From contig CP051152.1 of NCBI GenBank assembly GCA_003970805.2, positions 2,170,001 through 2,234,000 of the forward strand: a DNA stretch of 64,000 bases. Reading direction: 5' to 3'. This stretch comes from Undibacterium piscinae. Its GTDB lineage: Bacteria; Pseudomonadota; Gammaproteobacteria; Burkholderiales; Burkholderiaceae_D. This document shows, piece after piece, positions 1 through 7,839 of this stretch (the first letter of the stretch is position 1; each line of letters opens with the position of its first letter). A model generated the notes under the pieces. That model was not told the origin of the DNA, ran no database searches, and saw only the letters and a list, made by a program, of their open reading frames with translations. The translations under genes were made by a program, and so were the position numbers.

Positions 1-774
1 AGTCTGCGGCGCTATGCCGATGCCAAAAAGAATGCCGAATTAGCGCGGCAGCACTTCCCGCAAGAGAGAATCTTCGCCGACCAGCTGGGCAGTATCCACT
101 ACGCGCAAGACGACTACAAGGCGGCCGAAGCCGCCTTCAAGCTCAGCATACAATTGCAACCGGATGCAGTATTTTCCTACGCCAATCTGAGTGGTGCCCT
201 TATGAGCCAGAACCGCAATGACGAGGCGCTAGAGGTCTTGCAACAAGGTCTGCAACTACGTCCTAGTGCCATGCTGTACGGCAATCTAGGCAATGCCCAA
301 TTCTTGCGCGGCGATTATGTCGCCGCTGCTGCCGCCTTTGAACTGGCAGTATCACCCGACAAAGGCAACCCGGCAGACTATCTGGGTTGGGCCAATCTAG
401 CCGATACCCTGCTGTGGATACCCGGGCGCAAGGAAGAGGCACGTAAGGCCTACGACAAAGCAAAACTCTTACTTGCACCGAAGCTGGCACGTAGCCAAAA
501 TGATGCCACTTTAACGTCACGTATGGGCTTGTATGCGGCACGTACTGGCGACAAGAGCAAAGGTTTAGAATTATTGCAAAAGTCGGTCAACCTGGCTCCG
601 GAAGACGCCGCTGTGTTGTTCTACGCTGGACTAGGATATGAATTACTGGGAAACAGGGCGGAAGCGCTAGAGGCTATCGCCAAGGCTAAGAAGTTTGGTT
701 ATCCCATCAGCTTCATAGAAAACGAGCCGGATCTATTAGCACTACGCAGAGATGCGCGCTATTCGCGCCCTTAG
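1..774 (+). CDS. TPR-repeat protein, C-terminal part (5' end outside window)
   Basis: The reading frame is open from the first base, so the gene starts upstream of the window. The visible 257 residues are helical repeats of the tetratricopeptide type, with typical W/LG-Y-A-F-P positions (for example LSGALMSQNRNDEALEVL, then LYGNLGNAQFLRGDYVAAAA), and they end in a short tail, LRRDARYSRP. TPR solenoids bind partner proteins. Tails of this kind are common at the C-terminus of bacterial Ser/Thr kinases and adenylate-cyclase-like regulators, but no catalytic domain is visible here, so the enzyme identity is open. The next gene downstream has a sigma-54 promoter, and a convergent gene encodes an FHA-domain activator. 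That context would suit a kinase, but this is inference only. Confidence 0.75.
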   Translation, partial: SLRRYADAKKNAELARQHFPQERIFADQLGSIHYAQDDYKAAEAAFKLSIQLQPDAVFSYANLSGALMSQNRNDEALEVLQQGLQLRPSAMLYGNLGNAQFLRGDYVAAAAAFELAVSPDKGNPADYLGWANLADTLLWIPGRKEEARKAYDKAKLLLAPKLARSQNDATLTSRMGLYAARTGDKSKGLELLQKSVNLAPEDAAVLFYAGLGYELLGNRAEALEAIAKAKKFGYPISFIENEPDLLALRRDARYSRP

Positions 775-794
775 TATCGACAAGACATATCGTA

Positions 795-811
795 TTGGCA
801 TGAAAATTGCT
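795..811 (+). promoter_or_regulatory. Sigma-54 (RpoN) -24/-12 promoter
   Basis: The sequence TTGGCATG-AAAA-TTGCT matches the RpoN consensus YTGGCACG-N4-TTGCW with one mismatch. The invariant GG (797-798) and GC (809-810) are separated by exactly 10 bases. Transcription would start near 822, leaving a leader of about 70 bases before the ATG at 895. The convergent gene at 1277-2866 encodes a sigma-54 activator and is the obvious candidate regulator. Upstream activator sites would lie inside the TPR gene. Confidence 0.7.
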
Positions 812-894
812 AAATAGCCGCATAGTACTTGCTTTCTATTGCTAGAAATCTTGCCCTATGTTTTACCCCTCTTGTTAACTTTAAGGATATATCG

Positions 895-1269
895 ATGACC
901 ACGTTTACCTATACCGTCAACTGCCCGCCGGGCGTCGCAGGACAAGTTACCAATACCACGTGCACTCTAGCGCCCGCTGGCGACATCTACGATAACGATT
1001 TAATTGAATTTGTGTTTGTAGATAGTACAGGTGCAACAACCATACCTTTCGCCTGTACCATGCTGGTCATCAAAGCCCCGGGTAACCCGCATGAAGTGAT
1101 GGAGCCCTTTGTCGGCTACAAGGGACAAACCTGCATCAATTTGCTCACACTTACGACACCACTGACGATACGCCCTAGTGTTTCTGGTGCCTGGTCATTC
1201 TCGCTGCTATTTGTAGTCGATGGTCAAGCTTATTTCCTTGATCCAGTAATCATTATCAAACCCAACTAA
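895..1269 (+). CDS. Small protein of unknown function behind a sigma-54 promoter
   Basis: This encodes 124 residues. The ATG at 895 is chosen because AAGGAT lies at the right distance upstream and the preceding in-frame codons contain no better start. I do not recognise the family. The sequence is rich in V, I, T and aromatic residues in alternating patterns that suggest a beta-sandwich. It has no charged helices, no signal peptide and four cysteines (in NCPPG, TTCTLA, FACTM, QTCINL). It is the only gene directly behind the RpoN-type promoter at 795-811, and it ends 7 bases from the end of the convergent FHA/sigma-54 activator gene. The arrangement suggests that this protein is the regulated output of that activator, but its role is unknown. 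Confidence 0.7.
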   Translation: MTTFTYTVNCPPGVAGQVTNTTCTLAPAGDIYDNDLIEFVFVDSTGATTIPFACTMLVIKAPGNPHEVMEPFVGYKGQTCINLLTLTTPLTIRPSVSGAWSFSLLFVVDGQAYFLDPVIIIKPN

Positions 1270-1276
1270 TCCCCCA

Positions 1277-2866
1277 TCACCCCAGCAAACCCAAGCCCCG
1301 CAGATGACGCCGCAAGGCTTCGCTCGGGGTTTTGAGTAAGGCGGCGCAGCGTTCTACGTCGCCGCCACTGTTTGCCAGTGCCGCGCGCATTTCTTCCAGC
1401 GCGATTTGTTCTACCCTGCGTATCTGGCTATGCGTCTCTAGCAGCTTATACATAGAGGGACGCGAGACCCCCAGTTGTTGCGCGGCGGCCTGGATGTACC
1501 AGTCGTTTTCTTCCATCGCGCTCAGCACTTCGGCCTCGCTCAGTTCAGTCAATTTTTTGCGCACCGGTGCTGCTGGCGTGGCCGCGGCGTTGGCGCTGCT
1601 GGCGGTGTTGTTGCTCGTTGCGGGCGCTGCACTCGCCCCCAGCACGGTACACGCACTGAGTGTTGCGCTAGACAGAAAACTACTGGTGATACGCTCGGGC
1701 GAAATTTTCACCAAGGTCTCGAACAGAGGCACCTCTCCCATTTGCAGGGCCAGCATCACGCGCTTAAGTACATGCGCCAGCTGCCGGATATTCCCGGGCC
1801 AATCGTAACGCGCAAAATCGGTAATCAAAGAGTGCGGCAAACTCAAGCCCAGTTCTGCCATCTGAGTATTACTCTTGAGCAGATGCTGCATCAAGACGCC
1901 GATATCTTCACGGCGCGCGCGCAGCGGCGGCAGCTGGATCACAAAACTTTCCAGACGACGCAACAGGGCTTGATTGAAATGATCGCTATCGAGATCCTGA
2001 TCGGTAGCGGCGATTAGCCGGGCGCTAGAGTGCTGATCGTGCTGCGCACCGAGCGGGCGATAATCGCCGCCCTCTAACACTCGCAATAGCATGGGCTGCA
2101 CGCTGTCCGGCGTATTGCCGATTTCATCAAGAAACAGGGTGGCGCCTTCGGCTTCGGCAAACAGACCTTTGCGGCCGGTTTGCGCGCCAGTGTAGGCACC
2201 CTTAACCGCGCCGAACAGATCGGCGGCGGCCAGCGATTCATTCAGGGCCGCCATATTCACGGTAACTAAAGCACTCTTGGCGCGCAGGCTTAGGGCATGC
2301 ACGGCACGCGCCGCGATCTCTTTGCCGGTGCCGGTTTCGCCCAGCAACAAGACCGGCAAATCGGTGCCGGCGACCTGACGAATCTGGTCGCGCGCCACGA
2401 TGGCATGGCTGCCGACACCGAGCAAACCAGTCACCGGATTATTCTTGGGCAGGCAGCGCATCCAGTGCAGGCACAAGATGATGCTGCGCCCCAGACCGAG
2501 TATCTGGCCGCCTTCGATTTGATCGGCACTCAGGCTATGCGGTGCCAGCAGCTCTTCACCATTCAGTTCAACCACCATGCGGCTGGCCGACGGTACGATC
2601 TGCAAGCCGTTCTCGGCGTCGCGCACCAGCTTAAGCGGATCGCGCGAAATCCCGCCATGCCCAAGCGCTAAGCCCTCAGCACCAGGGCGGCGAAACAGCG
2701 GCAAGTAGCGACTTACTTCCAACACCCCGGCTCCACTACCGGCGATAAATTGCTCGCCTATGCGACTCGCATCGGGATGCCAGACTATCGTCAAGCCCAG
2801 CAAAGGATTGGCATCCTGACTGAGGGTAGACAAGGGCGAGGTAAGGGTGTGCTCGGTATCGATCAT
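1277..2866 (-). CDS. FHA-domain sigma-54-dependent transcriptional activator
   Basis: This is a bacterial enhancer-binding protein of 529 residues. The N-terminal third (about 40-135) has the layout of an FHA domain, including GHGGISRD at 69-76, which would bind phosphothreonine. The AAA+ domain follows, with Walker A GETGTGKE (176-183), the sigma-54-contacting loop GAYTGA (223-228, the accepted Y variant of GAFTGA), Walker B LFLDEIG (244-250) and the arginine-rich [10 protein letters not shown] region. An A/T/S-rich linker leads to two consecutive Fis-like helix-turn-helix units ([17 protein letters not shown], then [20 protein letters not shown]), where one is usual. FHA-type activators are typically controlled by Ser/Thr phosphorylation rather than by a response-regulator receiver domain. 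The gene is convergent with the small gene behind a sigma-54 promoter, its probable target. Confidence 0.88.
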   Translation of the reverse strand: MIDTEHTLTSPLSTLSQDANPLLGLTIVWHPDASRIGEQFIAGSGAGVLEVSRYLPLFRRPGAEGLALGHGGISRDPLKLVRDAENGLQIVPSASRMVVELNGEELLAPHSLSADQIEGGQILGLGRSIILCLHWMRCLPKNNPVTGLLGVGSHAIVARDQIRQVAGTDLPVLLLGETGTGKEIAARAVHALSLRAKSALVTVNMAALNESLAAADLFGAVKGAYTGAQTGRKGLFAEAEGATLFLDEIGNTPDSVQPMLLRVLEGGDYRPLGAQHDQHSSARLIAATDQDLDSDHFNQALLRRLESFVIQLPPLRARREDIGVLMQHLLKSNTQMAELGLSLPHSLITDFARYDWPGNIRQLAHVLKRVMLALQMGEVPLFETLVKISPERITSSFLSSATLSACTVLGASAAPATSNNTASSANAAATPAAPVRKKLTELSEAEVLSAMEENDWYIQAAAQQLGVSRPSMYKLLETHSQIRRVEQIALEEMRAALANSGGDVERCAALLKTPSEALRRHLRGLGLLG

Positions 2867-3387
2867 GGCGTCGCTGCAGGCTTAAAAATACGTAAGCTGC
2901 TATTTTCACCGTTTTTGCGGATTTACGCTGGAATGCTTTGGGGAGTGTGGGTATTTTGAAGCGTTTTGAAAAGGCATAGGCCGGACGCGCATATCCCATG
3001 CGGCTTGGCAGCCATGCTGGCCTGCAAGGCGCATGGAATATGCGCGCTGGCGGCATGCCCTGTTGCGATCGCAATTACTGTTACTGTTCAGCCTTATACA
3101 AAGCCCTTCTCCCGTAGCGGGAGAAGGGTTGGATGAGGGTTGTCCAAATTAAAGCGCAATATTTGATTTTTCCATGGCGTTAAGCGTATCAGCTATTTTG
3201 AGGCAAGCGTTACTCAATCACCCTCCCTTGCAGGGCGCATATTCGCTTACTAAGCGAATTTGCTACACAGGTGGTGGCATGCCATTCAATCCCTGTTCCG
3301 CCCCCGGCCCTCTCCCGCTGCGGCGGGGCCGAGGAGTTTTCATCGCTGCCGGAACAGTTAGCAATGACTGCGCAACCAAGCGCAGAC
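2867..3387. other. Non-coding interval with palindromic repeats
   Basis: These 520 bases lie between the sigma-54 activator start and the end of the YaeR-like gene. The promoter of the activator must lie at the left end. The interval holds a GC-rich imperfect palindrome around 2979-3065 that shares the AACAGGGCATGCC motif with the element at 23731-23808. It also holds a perfect 11-bp stem at 3104-3128 and a G/C-rich tract near 3295-3335. No reading frame here has coding character. Confidence 0.5.
3104..3128. repeat. Perfect 11-bp inverted repeat
   Basis: CCCTTCTCCCG and CGGGAGAAGGG are exact reverse complements around a TAG loop, followed by TTGGATGAGGG. This short palindrome type is scattered through the intergenic DNA of many proteobacteria. 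There is no T-run, so it is not a clear terminator. Confidence 0.6.
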
Positions 3388-3777
3388 TCAGTCGCAGCTT
3401 TGATACAACTCTAAAGGCAAGCCGTCCGGGTCGGCGAAAAACACGAAGGGCTGGCCGGTGTATTCATCGATGCGTATTGCTTCGAGCGCGATGCCTTTCG
3501 CTTCCAGCGTCGCCTTGCACAGTGCTACATCGTCCACCGCAAACGCCAGATGCCGCAAGCCGCGTGCTTCCGGGTAAGAGGGGCGCGGCGGTGCATCCGC
3601 AAATGAAAATAGCTCGATTTGCGAGCCATCCGGCAAAGCAAGATCGAGCTTATACGATAGTCTTTGCTCACGATAATGTTCAGCCAGGACGCGCAGGCCG
3701 AGCAGCTCGGTATAAAAATGGCGCGAGACCTGGTAGTCAGAACAAATGATGGCGGCGTGATGCAGGCGTTTTAGCAT
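3388..3777 (-). CDS. gloA2: VOC family protein, YaeR/GloA2-like
   Basis: This encodes 129 residues with the single betaalpha-beta-beta-beta pair of modules of the vicinal oxygen chelate superfamily. It matches E. coli YaeR closely from memory: H-AII-DY-VS--FY at the start, the central segments IELFSF and GLRHLAFAVDD, and the end DPDGLPLELYQ. The metal-ligand positions of the fold are present (His near residue 7, Glu in IELFSF, His in LRHLAF, Glu in LELYQ). Members are annotated as glyoxalase I-like lyases, but the substrate of the YaeR branch is not established. It is followed on the same strand, 8 bases upstream, by a second and damaged VOC gene. Confidence 0.85.
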   Translation of the reverse strand: MLKRLHHAAIICSDYQVSRHFYTELLGLRVLAEHYREQRLSYKLDLALPDGSQIELFSFADAPPRPSYPEARGLRHLAFAVDDVALCKATLEAKGIALEAIRIDEYTGQPFVFFADPDGLPLELYQSCD

Positions 3778-3785
3778 GGTCGAGC

Positions 3786-4218
3786 TTAAGCTGAGTGGGC
3801 TGGCATATCGGATCGCGCATAAGGCGGCCCCTTGAGTTCGACCACATTGCCTTCCGGGTCATTGAGGTAGAGCGAGGGGCCATCGCCTTCGGCACCATAA
3901 CGGGTATCCACCGCACCGACCGTTATCCCCTTGGCCTGCAAAAATTCGCGGATGGCGTCGGCATCGAAGGGCTCTAAGCGCAGACAAAAATGATCGAGAT
4001 TGCGCCCGCCAGCGCCAGCAGCGGCACCGCCACTCTTGCCCAGCACGCCGTCTACCGGCACCAGATCAATTAAATGCTGACCAGCGCGCAATTGCACCAG
4101 ACCGATATCGTCCAGCCTGCGCTCTACGCTACAGCCCAAAACGCCACAGTAAAAATCCAGATGCGATCGAGATCGCTGACACGTAACACCGATGATCTAT
4201 ACCAACAATATGTATCAT
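3786..4218 (-). pseudogene. VOC family protein with two single-base deletions
   Basis: The in-frame 3' part (117 residues, ending in a LNDPEGNVVELKGPPY-type VOC tail) starts abruptly at MGCSVERR. Upstream, the expected N-terminus is present in the two other frames: ATG at 4218 reads MIHIVGIDH, the next frame reads VLRVSDLDR, and the third frame reads LDFYCGVLGC straight into the open frame. Restoring one base in the codon after GATCAT (near 4188) and one after GATCGC (near 4164) yields a complete VOC protein of 144 residues with the usual length and start. GAGAAAG precedes the ATG. The deletions are not in homopolymers. The gene lies beside the YaeR-like VOC gene and a decayed adhC. Confidence 0.8.
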
Positions 4219-4299
4219 ATTTTCTTTCTCGGGCCTGACTAAGGGAGGTTTTCTTCCGGAAGCGGGCAAAAATCAAGCCGGCAATCTAGCGCTTAGTTT

Positions 4300-5231
4300 A
4301 CTGAAGGACGGCATCACTTGTCGTGGTCGATACCGGCCCGGGCGTGACTAGCCTCCGCGTCTAGGCCGATCATGTGATTCCGCTCTACACGCCAGAATGC
4401 CGGCAGTGTAAATACTGCCTATCACGCAAGACTAACCTGTGTCAGGCGATACGCTCTACCCAGGGACGCGGCCTGATGCCGGATGCTACCTCACGCTTCT
4501 CGCTCGATGGCAAACCGCTGTTCCACTACATGGGTACCTCAACCTTTTCCAACTACATCGTAGTACCCGAAATCGCAGTCGCCAAAGTACGTAGCGATGC
4601 CCCTTTCGACAAGATCTGCTATATCGGCTGCGGCGTCACTACCGGCGTCGGTGCCGTCGTATTTAGCGCCAAGGTAGAAGCCGGCGCCAACGTGGTGGTA
4701 TTTGGCTTGGGCGGCATAGGCCTCAATGTGATACAGGCGGCCAAGATGGTCGGCGCGGACAAGATCATCGGTGTCGATATCAACCCGAGGCGCGAAGCGA
4801 TGGCGCGTAAATTCGGCATGACGCATTTCATCAATCCTAACCAGGTCGAAAACGTAGTCGACCACATCGTGCAACTAACCGACGGCGGTGCCGATTATTC
4901 GTTTGAATGCATAGGAAATACCAAGGTGATGCGGCAAGCGCTGGAATGCTGCCACAAAGGCTGGGGCCAATCTTTCATCATCGGTGTGGCGGAAGCCGGT
5001 GCCGAAATCAGCACCCGCCCGTTCCAACTGGTCACCGGGCGCGAATGGAAAGGCTCTGCCTTCGGCGGTGCGCGCGGCCGTACCGACGTACCGAAAATCG
5101 TAGACTGGTATATGGAAGGCAAACTCAATATCGACGATCTGATTACCCATCGCCTACCGTTAGAACGCATCAACGAAGGCTTTGACCTGATGAAGAGCGG
5201 TGAATCGATACGTTCAGTCGTGCTGTTCTGA
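4300..5231 (+). pseudogene. adhC: 5'-decayed S-(hydroxymethyl)glutathione dehydrogenase (class III ADH)
   Basis: From GTG 4374 the frame reads 285 residues of a glutathione-dependent formaldehyde dehydrogenase. It contains the structural zinc cysteines (PECRQCKYCLSRKTNLC), GCGVTTG, the NAD-binding GLGGIGLNVIQ and the normal C-terminus IRSVVLF. Family members are about 368 residues, so some 83 are missing. Immediately upstream the same frame still resembles the family (VDTGPGVTSLRV before ADHVIPLYT) but is interrupted by a TAG at 4362-4364. Further upstream the segments with the catalytic zinc ligands (GxCHTD and GHEGAG) are absent. The product would lack two of the three catalytic zinc ligands and should be inactive as an alcohol dehydrogenase. 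A hairpin follows at 5253-5283. Confidence 0.85.
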
Positions 5232-5252
5232 GTTAGGAATTAGTTCCCCCTG

Positions 5253-5283
5253 ATTGCCCGGTGCGGCTGCCGCGCCGGGCAAT
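5253..5283 (+). terminator. Stem-loop after adhC remnant
   Basis: ATTGCCCGG pairs exactly with CCGGGCAAT around a 13-base GC-rich loop, 22 bases after the adhC stop. Only a short TTT-containing tail follows, so termination efficiency is uncertain. Confidence 0.55.
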
Positions 5284-5533
5284 TTGGTGCGTTCTGTCAA
5301 ATCGAAAAATCGACATGAGCCACATCAAGTTAAGCTGAAATAATATCGCGAATTTTGCTGCTATTTTATTATTAGTATTGATTTCATTGATTAAAATTAG
5401 GTGTAAGTACCCGCAAACAAGACTCGAATAAGCATTCTATTTAGGCGCTAAATTGCCTTTCGTTAGCGCAAAATTGTGTAAAATTGAGCGACATGGTCGC
5501 GCATCGCGCCCACCCCGATAAGAAAGTATCAAG

Positions 5534-6658
5534 ATGAGCAAAGTAGTCATCAGTGGCACCGGTCTGTTTACTCCTCCAAATTCGATTTCCAATGAAGAAC
5601 TGATCGCCAGCTTTAACGCTTACGTCGCGCAATTTAATCTCGATAACGCCAACGCAATCGCCAACGGTAGCGTCACTGCACTAGAGCCTTCCAGCGTCGA
5701 ATTCGTAGAAAAAGTATCCGGCATTAAATCGCGCTTCGTCATGGATAAAGAAGGCGTACTTGACATCACACGCATGGTACCGCGCATCCCGGAACGTAGC
5801 GATGATGAGCCTTCCATCATGTGCGAAATGGCCGTGGCCGCTTCACTACAGGCTCTGGAACGCGCTGGCCGCAGCGCTGCGGATGTAGATGCCGTGATCG
5901 TCGCCTGCAGCAATCTGCAACGCGGCTATCCTGCAATTGCGGTTGAAGTGCAAAGCGCATTGGGTATCGATGGCTATGGCTACGATATGAATGTGGCCTG
6001 CTCTTCTGCCACGTTTGGCATTCAGGCTGCGGTCAGCGCGATTCAAAGCGGACAGGCACGCGCCGTACTGGTAGTCAATCCTGAAATCACCAGCGGTCAC
6101 CTGAACTGGCGCGACCGCGACAGCCACTTCATCTTCGGTGATGCTTGTACCGCGATTCTGTTAGAACGTGCCGATCTGGCCACATCAAAACATCAGTTTG
6201 AAGTGGTCGCAGTTAAACTGAAGACGCAATTCTCGAACAACATCCGTAACAACTTTGGTTTCCTGAACCGCGCTGATGAATCTGGCGTAGGCAAGCCAGA
6301 CAAACTATTCCGCCAGCAAGGCCGTAAAGTGTTTAAAGACGTCTGCCCTATGGCTGCCGCCATGATCACCTCGACTACGGCAGCCGCCGATATACAGATC
6401 GACGACATCAAACGCTTCTGGCTGCATCAGGCTAACCTCAACATGAACCTGCTGATCGCCCGCCTGATTCTGGGCCGCGACGCCACTGCGGAAGAGTCTC
6501 CAACGATTTTGGACACTTACGCCAACACCTCATCGGCTGGTTCCGTCATCGCCTTCCACAAGCACCAGGACGATCTGGCAACTGGCGCGGTAGGCGTGAT
6601 CTGCTCGTTTGGCGCCGGTTACTCGATAGGCTGCGTAGTAGTGAAAAAACTGGGCTAA
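5534..6658 (+). CDS. Beta-ketoacyl-ACP synthase III (FabH2-like)
   Basis: This thiolase-fold condensing enzyme of 374 residues carries the complete KAS III triad. Cys156 is in NVACSSATFG, His298 in WLHQANLNMN and Asn331 in ANTSSAGS. It is about 50 residues longer than the FabH of fatty-acid initiation. From memory it resembles the Pseudomonas PA3286 type, which feeds medium-chain acyl-CoA into fatty acid synthesis. That function is inferred from family resemblance only. It is a single gene, preceded by a 300-base AT-rich upstream region and followed directly by a strong intrinsic terminator at 6682-6710. Confidence 0.85.
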   Translation: MSKVVISGTGLFTPPNSISNEELIASFNAYVAQFNLDNANAIANGSVTALEPSSVEFVEKVSGIKSRFVMDKEGVLDITRMVPRIPERSDDEPSIMCEMAVAASLQALERAGRSAADVDAVIVACSNLQRGYPAIAVEVQSALGIDGYGYDMNVACSSATFGIQAAVSAIQSGQARAVLVVNPEITSGHLNWRDRDSHFIFGDACTAILLERADLATSKHQFEVVAVKLKTQFSNNIRNNFGFLNRADESGVGKPDKLFRQQGRKVFKDVCPMAAAMITSTTAAADIQIDDIKRFWLHQANLNMNLLIARLILGRDATAEESPTILDTYANTSSAGSVIAFHKHQDDLATGAVGVICSFGAGYSIGCVVVKKLG

Positions 6659-6676
6659 AATTGCCGCTCTGAAGTA

Positions 6677-7837
6677 ATGCCAAAAAGCTCGCGACATGCG
6701 AGCTTTTTTTCGGCTTCGGCTGCCGCCAGCGCTAGCGCGACGGCTGAAAAAGTCGGCGACAACAAAAAGAAGGCCGAAAAGCCGGCGCCAAAATTGCTGA
6801 TCGCCGCCGAAGACATCATGACTGTGCAAAACAATGCACTGGCTTCCGGCCCGGTCGTGACCGGCTCGATACAGCCGGAACGCAAGGCTGATCTGCGTGC
6901 TGAAGTGTCAGCCGTGGTACTGCAGGTGCTGAAAGAAAATGGCGAGAGCGTCAAGCGCGGTGATGTGCTGGTCAAACTCGATGAAACCTCGATCCGCGAC
7001 AATCTTAATTCCGCCGAAGACAATGCGCGCAGCGCCGCCATGTCTATGGATCAGGCCGAGCGCGCCCTGCAGCGTCTGAAAACCCTGCGTGCCTCGGGCA
7101 TGGCATCCTTACAGGCCTTAGATGAAGCCGAGATGCGCAAGAACACCGCACAGAGCGAACTCTCGGCATCCAAAGCGCGTGCTGCGGCGGCGCGTCAGCA
7201 ATTACAGCGCACAGTGGTGCGCGCCCCATTTGACGGCATCGTCAGTGAACGCAAGGTATCGAATGGCGACACCGCATCGATCGGCAAGGAAATGGTCAAG
7301 GTGATAGATCCAAGCAGCATGCGCTTTGCCGGCCGCGTCTCTACCGACAAGATTGCCATGGTCAAGGTAGGCCAGGCGGTGAGTTTTCGCATCAATGGTT
7401 ATGCCGGGCAAGAGTTTCGCGGCAAGGTGACGCGGGTAGACCCGGCCGCCAACGATGTCACGCGCCAGGTCGAAGTCCTGGTTGCCTTCGCCGATGCCAG
7501 CCAGCCTAAAGTCTCGGGCCTGTATGCGGAAGGAAATATCGAGGCGCAAACCGTGAATGCCTTGATGCTGCCGGAGGCGGCAGTAGTCAAGGTCGGCGAT
7601 AAATCCTATGCCTGGCAAGTCAAGGGCAAGAGTCTGGCACGCGTCGATCTGCAAATCGGCAAGCGCGACCAGCGCACCGGCAATTTTGAAATCCGCAGTG
7701 GCCTTAGCGCAGGCGACATCGTCATGCGTAGCCCCAGCTCTAGCTTTAAAGACGGTCAGAGCATAGAGATGGCTGTGCCGAAAGTGGCGGTACCTAAGCT
7801 GGCAATGGCTGACATCACTGACGCGCAAGGAAAATAA
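6677..7837 (+). CDS. RND efflux periplasmic adaptor (membrane fusion protein), abnormal N-terminus
   Basis: The protein has the order of an HlyD/AcrA-type adaptor: the first lipoyl half (RAEVSAVVLQVLKENGESV), an alpha-helical hairpin rich in A/E/Q (about 115-175), the second lipoyl half (VRAPFDGIVSERKV), then the beta-barrel and membrane-proximal domains. The stop codon is followed 2 bases later by the pump gene, so the pair is one operon. The N-terminus is odd. The only ATG (6677) opens inside the terminator hairpin of the preceding gene and gives MPKSSRHASFFSAS, which has no signal peptide or lipobox, although the family needs export. The A/S-rich stretch up to SATAEK may be the remains of a signal sequence. 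The true start is uncertain. Confidence 0.8.
   Translation: MPKSSRHASFFSASAAASASATAEKVGDNKKKAEKPAPKLLIAAEDIMTVQNNALASGPVVTGSIQPERKADLRAEVSAVVLQVLKENGESVKRGDVLVKLDETSIRDNLNSAEDNARSAAMSMDQAERALQRLKTLRASGMASLQALDEAEMRKNTAQSELSASKARAAAARQQLQRTVVRAPFDGIVSERKVSNGDTASIGKEMVKVIDPSSMRFAGRVSTDKIAMVKVGQAVSFRINGYAGQEFRGKVTRVDPAANDVTRQVEVLVAFADASQPKVSGLYAEGNIEAQTVNALMLPEAAVVKVGDKSYAWQVKGKSLARVDLQIGKRDQRTGNFEIRSGLSAGDIVMRSPSSSFKDGQSIEMAVPKVAVPKLAMADITDAQGK
6682..6710 (+). terminator. Intrinsic terminator of the KAS III gene
   Basis: AAAAAGCTCGC pairs exactly with GCGAGCTTTTT around GACAT, followed by a run of T (6704-6710). It sits 24 bases after the stop codon of the synthase gene. It lies inside the first codons of the open frame assigned to the RND adaptor. 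Confidence 0.9.
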
Positions 7838-7839
7838 TC

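Noticed and set aside
1475..2017. Long + strand frames opposite the sigma-54 activator
   Set aside because: They mirror the coding strand of a well-supported AAA+ protein and have low-complexity, GC-skew-driven composition.
3174..3749. 191-codon + strand frame
   Set aside because: Its second half is antisense to the YaeR-like VOC gene, and its first half is palindromic intergenic repeat sequence.
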